The translations under genes and the position numbers were made by a program. From Gavia stellata (lineage: Eukaryota > Chordata > Aves > Gaviiformes > Gaviidae), in assembly GCF_030936135.1 (NCBI RefSeq), contig NC_082598.1, positions 50,684,347-50,748,346 of the forward strand: DNA of 64,000 bases. The letters are read 5' to 3'. Below the pieces are notes generated by a model that was given only the letters and a program-made list of their open reading frames with translations, was not told the origin of the DNA and ran no database searches. Below are positions 1 through 12,900 of the stretch, one piece after another (position 1 is the stretch's first letter; every line of letters begins with the position of its first letter).

Positions 1-3000
1 TTTAGAATATGTTTGTACAATTGTGTGAAGAGACTGTGTATATCATGGTAGCTATTAAAAATAAAGAAAAGGGAGAAGAAAGGCAAAACAAATACATCCT
101 GTCATGATCTTACATGCACCATTATTATTTTCCCAAACCACCAGGCTTGTTTTATCACCAAAGGATATATACTTAGTATGTCAGCTGAGCCTTATTATAG
201 CAGAGGGTGGATCTTCCACCCACAATAGATTTACTCAAAATATTCCCCACAGCGTGAGGTTTTCCTATCTCTAGCAGTGCTGTGAACGTCATTCACTGTT
301 TTGATGGTGAGTTATTCTTGGAATGTCAGTGTTTGAGGATGTTGGGTTATACCTCCCCCCCTTTTTTTGCTGTTGTTAAATATGGGTAGTCTCTCCAAAT
401 GACCAGCTTTGCTGCATTGCATCTGTTCTTATCTCTAAAACATGAATACCAAGCTGGCTGTGTTGTGATCTGTGAAGAACAGGAATAGGTGATGTAGTTA
501 GGTACTGCAGTTCTTGTGCTTTTTGCAATCCAATTTTTAAAAGGGACTGGGAACTTTAATGCCTTAACTGATGCATTTAAAAAAAAAACCCACCTTCCCT
601 AAGGGTTTGTCCTCCGAAGTTAAAAATGCAACCTTTTTTAAGGTGTGTCGAGCTGAATGCTAGGACTAATTAGTCACTTTTAAAATTTCAGATAAGTGAA
701 TACAAACCTTATCTATATTGTGTATATATATGTGAGTATGTGCAGACACATGTCTGTGTTAGTGCCTGCCCACACTAGAAACTTTTTATATAATTGTTTA
801 AGGAGGGTATGCAGCTTGTAGAGGTAGTTTGCAGTGTAATATGCATTTTTACTTTGTCTGCTAATGTCAAAGAAGAGTAACTGCCTTAACCAGATTGGAA
901 ACAGAGTGTGAAATTGTTATTTGAAGTCTTGTTGTGTTTCAGGACACAGCTCCTACTTGAACACATAATGTATTAAGACTTGCAGCAGCTTTTCTGGAGG
1001 GGGAAAAAAAATCAAACACTAAACCAGTTGTGGTTTTAAGAATGTGCTGTCTTTTGAAATATAGAAATTAAAAATGTGGATCACGAGGGCATTGGAAAAT
1101 ATTTAGCTGTGCCTGGACACTCAAATGGAAAGTGGCTACATTGGTTTTCATTCTTGAGTGGAAAGTGCTGCTCTGTCCCCTTGGAATAGAGCTGCACAGG
1201 CATTTATCAGCAAAATGTTTGGAGGATGAGGGGTGGGATTCAAGGGAGATGCTTTTAAAAAACTAACCAAAAATGTAATTAAGACCAGATTTTCTGAAGG
1301 GTCTGGCATGCCTCATTGTTTGCCATAGGGATTGTTAAATTTCAGGGTGCTTCATAAAATCTGGCCACTAGTATGAATGAGGGTTGAACTTCTCTGAAAT
1401 ATCACCCTAGTGTGCGTATGAATTACTGGGAGTTTGAACCCTTCCTGTTTTAAATAGTGTCTTACCCAGGGGAAAAACCATCTCTTACCAATCATGTTGC
1501 ATCCTCCTACCCATTACAGCAACTTCTTGTGTGGAATATGAACACAAAGAAAGTAATTAAAGAATTTAACTTAAAATGCTAAAAATAAGCACTAGGAAAG
1601 ATTACTGTAGTCTATGGGGAGCAGACCGTTCAGGAACCCTTTTGGAAAGATACCCCAAATTAATATTTAGCTCATATTGTACAATGTCATTGTAGTTCAA
1701 GTCATATAGTGGTGCAATGTTTTCAGCTCAGAGGCAACATCCACTTATACTAGCAGGCTGAGAGAAATGTCAGTCCCAGTTTTCTGCTGTTTCAGATGTC
1801 AGTTTTGAAATGATTCCCTGCCTTAGTGTTGCCACCTTCAGGGTGTTGCTTATGCTGTTTTTTTTTGAGACAGAACATGAAGTTCACTATAAATATAGTA
1901 GCTGTGTCACTTAAAGCACGTGCACGCACTTCAATTTTACTGTGTCCCATGGCATTCCTATTCTTAGCATAGGAAATAGTGTGGCCAGCATAGAGGGTAT
2001 CTTCCACCAGGCTTTTGTGCTGAGGGCAACCAATACAGAGTGTAGGCAACAACTGATTTAACTAGAAAGAGCCTTGTAACCTCCTGCATTTTCCTCTGGC
2101 TGCTTTGGAGCTGGCCAGTGATAAGCACATGTGTGGATGTGAATGAATTGAATTATGCTATAAAGGAGCAAGGGCTGTTAGAGATGCATGGGATTCATAG
2201 CATGCTTTAAAGCACCTAATAAGAGATCCTAGTAAACAGTGTGTGGTAGGAAATTGCACCACTGATGAAGTACAACTGGAAAATCCAATCTTCTCCCTCC
2301 CCCATCCAGCTCAGTCCTGCCTCAGTGGAAGGGACCAGACCTGACTGCGTGACTACAGCTGATAGGCAAGGCTGGTGGGGTGAGAGATGAACTCCTGTTG
2401 CTTAGGGCTTAGATTAGGAAAGGCTTTATTGCTAATACCTAGAGCTTGAATTAGCACCAGGCTTTGGAAACAAGCTGAATGCATGCATTTCCTACCTGCT
2501 CAGAGTGGGAGAAGGAATCTTGTTTCCTTGAGGAATCGTTGGCGCTTCAAGGGTTACCTTTTGCTTTTCAATCCTGGGCTAAGATAGCAAATGCTGCTGC
2601 TGTAAATTGCCTTAGTTTAAAACTTGACATGGTGAGTCATAAGACTTGATGTCTTGGATCTTTCATTTTCTTCTCTTCTTTCTTCTTCCCTTTACAAAAA
2701 AAGCTTTAATCCGTTTCTGGTTCAAGCAGAGGAGTTCTCAATGTCTTACTAGTATAGCATGTTTAACAAATAACTCAAACCTATTGAAATGAGGAGTGAC
2801 AAGGGAGTGTTACTAAAATCTTTCACATGCTTCTTCTGGAATGAGAGCTCTTTCCCTGCTGCTGTGTGCCCCCCACCCCCCCGGCTTTAATGCATTTAAT
2901 GCATCAAGTTCAGGCTGAGTAATTCCTTGGGCCTTTTATATTGCTATGTTTTTTCCCTTCCCATGTTACACCACTCTTTGAAATTCCTGACTTTCACTGA

Positions 3001-3720
3001 GTGCAGCACAAAAGATAACACCTGACTGCTGGCAGGTTGCATCAATGTTATCTGCCCATTGCTGTTGGGGCCAAGCTGTCAGTGTGCTGCTCCATGTGAA
3101 TCGCTGCTTCTTGGGAAATTCTTGCTGCGGTTTAGGGGTGTGTGCATGTACATGCACATACTTGGGTTGCAAGAATGTGTTTCGTTAAGCAAAATACTTC
3201 TTAATCTGGATTTATCAGAAATAATACAGTTCTGCATTAGCCAGTACACAACAAATACCTCCGTTGTTCTGTTCAGGACTAGTTTGACCACCTTTGAGAA
3301 CTTTTAAAGATTTCTTTAAGCAGTGGTCCCAAATACGGCACTATAACTCTAGAAGTTCAGGTGTGAACCTGTTAGTCTAAAAAGCATTACGGTTGGTTGG
3401 GTTTTAGTTTTCAAAGCAGAGTGATTTGACTGAAATAAAAGCTTGGGTCTGCTGGGGTTCAGAACACTTCTACTGCCTTACAGATGGAGATGGCCTGGGT
3501 ATGAAGGTGCTGACTCAGCACCTGAGCTGTCTTAATTCCTCTTTGGTTGTCTGTGTAATGGTGGGAATCCCTTTTTGCTGGCAGTTCACAACCCTGACAG
3601 TCATGCAGGAAATGCCTTTTTTGGTTGCTTCCACCTCCTGCTCTGAGCAGCTTATCTCTGTAGGATCACTTGTTGAGTACTTGCTTCATTCACACTCCTT
3701 CCCCTGTTTCTCTTGCCCAG
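1..3720. other. HERC3 5' flank or leading intron, no gene recognised
   Basis: This stretch is AT-rich with short A and T runs and no recognisable exon, CpG island or repeat family. Because exon 1 at 3721 starts at a splice acceptor, at least one non-coding HERC3 exon must lie further upstream, so this is most likely intronic. Short open frames on both strands look like chance. Confidence 0.6.
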
Positions 3721-3978
3721 GAAGGATACATGACTTGCTGAAAAGAGAGAAAATGCTATGCTGGGGATACTCGTCTTTTGGACAACCTGGGATAGGTAGC
3801 AACCTCCAGGTCATCATTCCTGAACCACAGGTGTATGGATTCATTCATGACAGAAATGTCAAGGAGGTGGCATGTGGAGGAAACCACTCCATGTTCCTGT
3901 TAGAAGATGGGGAAGTGTATACCTGTGGCTTGAACACCAAAGGTCAACTGGGGCATGACTGTGAAGGAAGCAAACCAG
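3721..3978 (+). CDS. HERC3: HERC3 coding exon 1 (32-base 5' UTR part, then residues 1-75)
   Basis: The acceptor is a pyrimidine-rich tract ending in cccag at 3720; the donor gtaagt follows 3978. Translation starts at ATG 3753-3755, with A at -3, giving MLCWGY, the start expected for HERC3. The exon encodes the first RCC1 blade and the opening of the second (ACGGNHS, then [10 protein letters not shown]). It ends one base into codon 76. The same reading frame stays open upstream to an ATG at 3426, but that stretch crosses the acceptor and does not resemble HERC3, so 3753 is preferred. Confidence 0.95.
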
Positions 3979-6900
3979 GTAAGTCTGCTTTTTATATGCA
4001 CTTCAAACTCTTGAGGCTGATGGGCTGAGAAGATTATGGAAGCTGCTTTGTGTTGATTATTCTGGAGCAGCTAAGAGAGCTGAAGATCATGTGTAATAAC
4101 ACAGTAATGATGCTGAATAATATTTGCTGGCTCTGGAAAGCTAAAGCTGAGCAGCATGAGTGGGGAGACAGGTCTGCTCAGTTTGTCTGTGAAATGCATC
4201 AAAACAGAGGCGAGTGCAGATGGTCTCAGGGCAGGTTTTGTTATTTGGCATTATGTTGCCCTTTTATAAAAGGTAAGGGAGGGCCATGAGTCATAAGTGT
4301 CTTCTGCTTTGTCTTTCCAATTGCACTGCATCCTTATGCCTACTCTTGTTTGGTTATTGTTGTGAATTTTGTCATTTACATCAAAGAAGAGATCTATGTT
4401 GAGTATAGTTGTGGAGAACAAACTTGGTTTTGGCTAAGAGGGTTTAAAAATTTTGGTTTCCCCTCTTGGAAATCTGTTGTGAACTTGTGCCTTTACCCCT
4501 TCATATTTTCTTCATCTAGAAGGAGGTCATTGAGTCTGGGGAACACAAGGCTACAAATTGCAATTTCTTCATTGTGTTCCAATGGGCAGAACCTGTGTGT
4601 GCAGAACCACAGGCATCTAATGCCTCTTCTTCCCAGGGTGAAGGAGTGGTTAACTGGGTATTGTTCTTTTGAGAAACTCTGAAGCCTTTCTTACGGACTT
4701 TCTTTTGAATGTTGGCCTTCTGATTCACCTTCCATTAACTTCTTGTTTTTGGCATGTGGTAAAGGTACAGGTATCTCTGTTTCCATAATATAATAAAAAT
4801 CCCTCCGTGGTTAATTAGAGCAATAAGAAATCATCTTTCCTGAAACTGCAGGCTACCCTCTGTAGGGCTTGGGGCTTCTGCAGTGTACCCTATTATTGCA
4901 TGATAGAGATGTGTACAAAATAGCCACAGTTCCCCGTGTATTATGTGCAAATCTGACCTGACTGATTCCACGGCTCCTTTTTTCTCTCAGTGTGTCTTTG
5001 TCTTATTATTTCAGAATGGGGCGGTAGATGTTGGATGTCCATGGTGCTGGATTACAGGAGTTGACCTTGAATCTGGCCTCTCTTGCTTTTCCTACAGGTG
5101 GTTTCCAGACAATTACTAAAAGAGGCTGGGATTATCAGGAGTGCTTAAGTCCTCTCTGGGCACAACCCCTGTTCATCTTCTGAGGACTTGTAAATTTAGG
5201 CCCTGGAATACAGGAGATACTAGGCTTGGCTTCCTTTTCTTAAGTGAATATTCCACCCAACCTGATGTCATCCTGCAAATAGCCTAACTAGCTGCATGAC
5301 TAGTGCAGAGGCGCCAGAAATTCAGTACTGTTCTGAGCGCTATAAGGATGTGTACTCTGAGAAACATCTTTCGGCTAGCCTGCTGTTTACCCATAAAATA
5401 AAGTAAGCGTAAGGTGATAATGGAGGCTTCACAGCGAGTAGAAGATCAGAGCTGGAAATGGATTTCATGAATCCTGAATGCTGAAGTGTAGACCTCTAGC
5501 AACTAGGTAATCCTGCCTTCAGCTGGGGCTGTAGAAGAGCAGTCTGAGATTTGGAAATAGAAATAAAAAGTTCTTTGGGTTTGATCCAAGTGCCCTTTTC
5601 CTACTCCTTAAATTAAGGGACTGTTGCTAAGATGTGACACCAACTCCCAGTTATCCTGCAGGCTTCATTTATTCTGAAAAAAAGTTCTGCAGTGCTGCTC
5701 TCTGAGGAGCCCGTGACCATCCTTGAGAAACTGTGTTTCTCTACTGACACAGCAATTACTGGCTGTGCCTGCAAGGGGTTTCTGCTGGCTGGGGCAGGTG
5801 GGAGAGACGTGCTGTAAAACAAAGAACAGCTTCCCTTTTTTAGCTCATGGTGAACAGTCAGAGCAGGATTTACAATAACAGCAGTAAACTGGGGGATAGT
5901 CCCATCCCACACACTTTGGGGGGGTCTGCTTTGGCTTGTGGCTATGGGAACTGAATTTCTTGGTTCTCCTTTGCAAATAGAAGAATCAAGCCCTCCTCTT
6001 TCACCCTCACCTCCCTTGCATGGGATAAAGATGACCTTATACCTTCTGTATAGAAAAGCATGTCAAAAATCATCTTTCTTGTTCTCCATTAGTTGTGGAC
6101 TTAGGAATGAAGCCATGTTTGATAGGAAGTGAAGATGTATGTGTGGGGCAGAGTCCTGAGCTGCTGAAGATGATAGAGAGAAGCCTGTCAGGAGGTGTCT
6201 GAGGTAGAGAATGGGAGAAATGCCTGGAACTGGGAGTCTTGCAGCTGCATCTCTCCACCCTCTGGTGGGCAGGGCAGTGTGGGCTGAGGCCTCCTGGTTT
6301 TACTGTCTTGGGGCTTGATTCTGCCCAGCCTGTGAGGGCAGCTGGAAGTGGCTGACCTCTGCCTGGCTCTGGAAGTGAGCTGCATCTCCTGCTGTGGGAT
6401 GCTGTGACACAATAGTGATTGTCCCCTCCAGGCAGCCCCTGGAGAGCCCTCTCTGGACTTCAGAAATGCTTTCCATGGCCTGCAGAGCGGCTGGGTTGTG
6501 TTTGAGTCATGTTAAGACATGAAAATATGCAGGGGATCTTGAACCTTTTGAAGATTAGATGACTTCAGAGGGATGGAGTGATCTCCTTCCTGCTGCCCAG
6601 GTCTGTGCTCATAAGAGGAAACTTCCTTTTATCTCTCACACTCTCTGTGTGTGTACGTGAGGCTTGTGCTGCCAGCATGCTAAAGCTTCAATTAGTGTTT
6701 TCAGAATATATGATCATGCTGTTTAATCAGAGATGGTTATTTCCCAGGATGATGTCTGCTTGTGAATAAAATTCTGGGACTTTGCAATGCACTGAACATT
6801 GATCTAACCCTGTTCTTGCAAAGCTTGCAGGTTTTACTAGTGACTTCCAGTGGAGAGGTGTTACATTTGCAGTGAGTGCTTTTGAAGACTTGCCTCCCTT

Positions 6901-9900
6901 TTTTCCCTTACTACATATTCCAAAAAATTATTTTCTCCTCTTGTTCTGCTGCCCATTTACACATCTGTAGTAAGAGGATTCAATTTAGCTTCTCATTCAT
7001 GCTACTCACAAATGTCAAACAGCAGCACAGAATTGTTTCAGCAGTATCTCCTAGGAGTCCTTTAGAGGGCACCTTTTGAAATAAAAGAAACTTGTTAATT
7101 AAAAAGCTGTGTTTACTGTCACATCAGCTGAGCTTATGGATGTAATGCAGAGACAGGATAGCAGCTGGTGAAGTGATTCTTGTGCCTCTCCACTACAGGG
7201 AACAGAAGTTACTGGAGGAGTGCGTGCCACTGAAAGAGCATGAGTCAATAGAGGTTTATTTTCTGGAAGTGCCCTTTCCTTGGATTTTACGTTGTGGTGG
7301 TAAAATTAATATTTAAGATGTCTAAGTTTAGCCTAGCTGAAAAAACGTTCCTTTCAACTAAAAGCTAACAGCCTGTGATGGTTTCCAACTCCCTACTTCT
7401 GAGCTAGTGTAATACTGTGTGTGCCACTCCTGTGGGCTCCACCAATGGCTATCTCCCCACATTGTCATGCTATTTACTGTTTCCTTCCTTCTTTGAATTG
7501 TGGGGGTTAGCAAGTTACTTGAGGAGTCCATCCCTCTGGGGGATGAGTACCTGGCTTTGTTAATATTGAAATGATTGTTTTTCCTCCTCTTTTTTTTTTT
7601 CCCCCTGAAACAGTCTACAGGTTGGGTCTCTGCAATCACTTGGCAGGGATGCAGAGGGGGAGATGCTGTCCCAGTGTTCTCTCACCATGACCATAGTTAA
7701 TAAAGCTTCTGTCTGACCTGTCCTAATTTGTACTTGTGTTATGTACTTGGGAGTCTCCAGAGTCCCTGCCAATGCCTTAGGAGAAGCAACTTGGCAATCT
7801 TAGTTGTTAAGTATTGAGCGCACTGTTCTGCAAAACCAGTCTGAGTTTACATTAATTTTGTGACCATTATCAGGTGTCAACATACATTATGTCTCTAATG
7901 GGAAGTGGTAATTTTGTACTGCAATAGTATAGGAAACAAGAAATTTATTCTCCATAACTATATCTAAATTTCCACTTCTTCAGCCCTGTAACTTCACTTG
8001 GATTGATTTTTCTTCAGGTCTGATGTGATGTCTGGACTCCCTGTGATTCTTAGATAAGTGTGTTTTATCTGAATATGCATACATATACTGGGGAACAAAA
8101 GACAGGTACCTAAGGTGAAGGCTTTTTTGGGATTTGAGCTGAATTATAGAGGAGTATGAAATAATTTGTAAAGCTTTAAAAACATGCTCGAGTCTGAGAT
8201 GTGGAACTTGTTTTCTGGTCTAGAGATTTGTTCCCTGCAAGTCACTTGGACTTCACTTGCCTTCTGCTAATGAGAAAACCTGGGCTTTGGTAATTAGTGT
8301 CTCAGGAGAGTTACAGGAAAATGTCTGGTGCCAAATCTGCCTTGAACCTTTCCTCTGGTAACATACAGCAGACAAACCTATGCTTTTTTACTAAATTTCC
8401 TGTCTGGATGCAAATGTACAGGGTAGCATTGCTTCTCCATGCATTGTGGAATCTATCTGCTCATAGCTGTAAGGCTAGAAATATCATTATGTTCAATCTC
8501 TTTCAAAAAGCAGGAAAAACCCCCTGCCAAAACAAAAACACTACATGATCCAGATCCCCTAGATTTCTCTGAACTCAGTGGCCTTTCTTTTCAAACATAA
8601 ATCCACTTGTCCTGAACTTCAGCACAGGGTTACAGTGACCAGAGACCTTGGTGCTCACTGTGGCATGTCTGTTAATCATAAACCCTGTAACAGCTGAGAA
8701 TTCAGATGTGTGACCTGCATGGAAGGACGGGCTGTATGGATCTTCCTATTTTAGCCTCTTCCTGGTGGGTGAGAAGTCAGCCAGGAGGCCCTGGTTCCTC
8801 AGGAGGAGGGGATGTGGCAGGGCTTGTGTTTGTCGGAAGCGGCTGTGGAAGTGAGCAGGTTGCAGACAAGGAGGTATGGCTGCTGCATTGAATAGGTAAG
8901 GTTGAGAGCTGGTCACAGGTGGGATGGCAGTGGCAGGAGAATGGTTAGTTCTCCCTGCCTTCCTCCTCCTTGCATGAGGAGTGAAACAAGAAAAAAAGAG
9001 CTTGAACCACCAGTTACTCTAGGAGGTTGCACTAAGCTGGCTTTTCAGAGGAGCTGAGACAGTTTTGTCCCCCTATTCGGGTGCGGAGCCGAGGCTCAGC
9101 ATGCAGCTATTGCAACACTTCCCTGAGAGTCCTGCTTCGCATTCATCACACTTTCTCTGTGCTCCGAAAGCAGAGCTGTATGCCGTAGGAGAGGCATGGC
9201 AGCCCTGCTTGTAGCCATCGGTCCTGCCAAAGCCTGGGAGGATGCGCCTGGAAACAAGCGTGCTGTGAGGGATATGTGGGAAGGGATGGGGCTGTCTGGG
9301 GGACAGAGGCCCTCGCAGTCAGGCCTTCGGTGCTGACTTTAAACTGGAAAAATAATGAAGGATTAGGACACAACTTATGCTTCGGCACCTATGGTAAATG
9401 TTATTTGTAAAAGAGATGATTAAACTGGCCACCCCTTGCAGAGGTGGGTGTGTTCATTTGTACTTATCCCTCTCCCTCCTTTGATTCCTCACAGATCTGA
9501 CCAAGCTGTTTGAGCTGTTGTGCCTTCACTAGTGACTGCAGCAACATCCAGCAATGTGGACTTGCACATTGTGGTGTGTTCATCTCAGCTGAATTGGTGC
9601 AATTTGGGCTTCAGGATGATTTTAGGTTTCAAAATTAGAAGGCTGAATTTAAAAATGATGTAATTTAGAAACAATATATATGGTCAAATGAGAAATAAAA
9701 TCAAAGGAAGTGCTTTCTCTTAAATATGTGTGTGTTGTGTTGAATTGGTTGCCTGAGGGCTCTGAATATGCCAGATATTGACAGTGGGCTGTTTTGAAAT
9801 TTACGTGGTCTGGATCATGAAAACTGACTTCTACCAATACTCTCTGAGACTGCAGGATTAGGAGAGCCTAAACTGAGGAGAGATAAGGCTCTTCAGGAGA

Positions 9901-12900
9901 GCCCAACAGAAATCTGGCTTCTTGTCAGTAAAGAAATTTATAGTCTGAGCCCGAAATGGCTGTAATGTGTTCTCAGATTTAACTCTGAAGTGTTGTCTCT
10001 AAAAACACATGTATTACAACCACCAGATTTCTCTCTTGATCTCACTTTAAGTGGTGAAAACAAGAGTGAGCCCAGGGAAACAAGATACTGTTGGTTTTTT
10101 TTTAGCTTCAGTACAGCCTATTTTACTGATGAGATGAGGGACCTTTTTAATGTCTCTTGTATTGAAAGGCAGAGCTGCAGTGGGAATGATGAGCTTTTTG
10201 CCTGTTCATTTGGGATTTGTAGGGCAGCTTAGCAACCTAAACTTGCCTTTATCTTGGTCATATTTGTTATTCCTGTATCATGTGTACTAATCAGAGGCTT
10301 TCTGAAGGTGCAACAGAGGCTGTCCACATGCCTTGCTTGGAAGGAGTGTGAAATCCTGGTGTCGGCATGGTGTGTGGCACTAATGACTGTCCCTTCTCCT
10401 GCAACCATACTGAAGCTGAAAGATGGGCTCAGCATAAAATGGGTGGGTAGCTGTGTGTGTGTTGAGGTAAAGGGAGAGGGCAGGAAAAAAGCCAAAGGGG
10501 ATAATGCAAGTTTTCTGAATGCCCCAACCTTTTTGTACTGAAATAGTTGTTCATGCTGGACAAAAGTGATGACTTTAAGCTGAATGTGTAAGCAGGGCTG
10601 ACAGTCGCAGCTTCTAGAGACATTTCAGTAGCTTGTTGGCTGTTGATGCTCGAAGTTCATTGTTCTTCAAGATGTGTTGTGACACAACCACAGATAATGA
10701 TATGCAGTTATTGGGCAGTTTTTATATAGGTGGGGGTATATGAATAGACATCTGAAATTAGAACTCCTGCAGTTTGTGCAGAGAGATTTCTTTTCTCACT
10801 CCGATAAAGCAGCCCAGGTGCTTTTCCTCAGTAAGGATGTTTTTTCCTTTGCCTTGATATCCTGTGTTTCCTTTGCATGAAAACATGCAGGCATGTGTTT
10901 TGAGGTAACAAAGCCTGAGTTTAGTAAAGGTAGATGTAAATCATTCTGTATGATTTGATCTTGAAGGCTTACGAGAGTGTGTAGGGTCTTCAGGATCAAT
11001 GTCCCCTTTCCTGATGGAAAAGGGGTTGGCTTGTTTTTCAGTGTGTAACTATTATATGGAAAGACTGAGTTTGATTCTGGCTCATGGTGTATGCTTGTTG
11101 CTTCCTCTGTGGTCTATAGACATCAAATCTTCCAGAAGATGCACAACTGTCTTGAAGATTATAAAGTTTGACTCGGTCAACATTAAACAGCCTGATACTC
11201 CTCCTTAAGCTGTATTGGAAAGAAGAATATCTCAAAGATCTTTGTGAAACTTCTTTTTCTTCTCAGAAATCAAGTATTTTTGACACTTAAGGCTGCTAGT
11301 GGAAAACAGCTGTTCCTACAGCAGAGCTGTGAAGAAATGCTCACTCTCTTAACACCCCAACCTGCCTTTTAAACAGCTGCCTGCCTATACAAACTCACCA
11401 AAAAGGAATGTACAGATGCTCATACCTCCTTTTCTCAGAATGCCCTTCAAATCTTACAGTGGAGAAAATTAATAAACTTCTGTAAATGTTTATTAGGACT
11501 GCATTAATTACCTCCCTTTCCCAGTCACCATGCTTCTTTGCAGTAATGTATTTTTCAAGCAGTATTTGTGAACCTGATGGGGATGTCATTGAAAGGAAGG
11601 GCAAGGGTGCTGTATGGAGTCTGCAGTGTGCAAGTGGGGCTTTTTAGAATCATATGGCTTTGTCCTGCTCCCATGCAAATCACTGCAGGAATGAAATAAA
11701 TGGGAACAGAGTGAGGAGCACACCAAGTGCTTTTGAAAATCACATGCTATTTCGTCAAGCCTGGGGCTGCTGCAAGTGAGAGACTGCCAAGTGCAGCTAC
11801 CTAAAAATGTAGCCTCCCTTCTAGAAGAAAATATGAAATGCCCATGTGAAGGCTAAATGCTTCCTGTTGTGCAGAACTGCTCCAATAATGTGAAAAGATG
11901 GCGAAATAGCACCTGCCCAGAGGCAAAAAGTGGAGCGAAGCCCTTACAGCTTGCTTGTAGTGTGTATGGTATACAGCAATGCACTCTATCTTGCAGGGAC
12001 TTCACTTGAGTCCTCTGCTCAGACATGATCACCTGCTGTGGAAGGACACTCATACAGCAGTGATCTGCAGGACTGAGCACAGCAGATGGATAATAGTAAA
12101 CTCTGTCTTACCTCCTGGGGCAATGGTTTGCTGCCTGGAGCAACTGACTGAGCCCCAAGGACAGGCTGTAGACATTCCTGCATCTCTGAGCCTTACATCC
12201 GTTGTGGTTTGTATGCTGTAAGGGGCTGTGTTAAGGCAGCTGGGAGGGAGCAGTGCTGTGTTTGGGGGAGCACTGCAGGGAAGAAACAAACAGATCTCTC
12301 TTCCTTGCAGTGCTAGGAGGTGAAAGTGCTGGTTTTAAGCAGAGCTGTCAATTTTGCATTGGTTGGCTTTTCTTTTGTGTTTATAAGGTTGGCTCAACAG
12401 TTGCCACGGAACTATGTTAACTTCTCCACGTGGCTATGATGGACTGTAGTGAAAGGCTTATTCTTCCTTTTCCGTGGTCTGCTGTCCCTGCTTACTGCCA
12501 TTGACCTTTGTCACAGCTCTCAAGATTGCTGTGGCTTTGCTTGGGATTTCTTGGGCAGAAATATGGCTTTCCACCATGTAGTACCAGCACATCAAATCCA
12601 GTATCTACGCACCCATCTCCCTAATTCCTCCTTCCACCTCTGACGTCCCTCCTCAGCATGTCACCCCGAGGTCTAGCGCATCCTGCCCATGCTGGAGTTG
12701 CTGCCTTGGAGCTGTGGCATTTGCTGGTGTGTGCATGGTGAACCTTGGGGGTTTCTCAGCAGTCAGAGCTCAGCCCCAGCTTCTGTGCTGCCAGTGGCCA
12801 GCAAGCCTGGCTGAGTGACCCCCTTTACAGCTCTCTGCAGTAAGCTGGAGAGGAAAACAGGCTCTCTCTGGGTTTCCTACACATACATTCTTCCTGTGTT

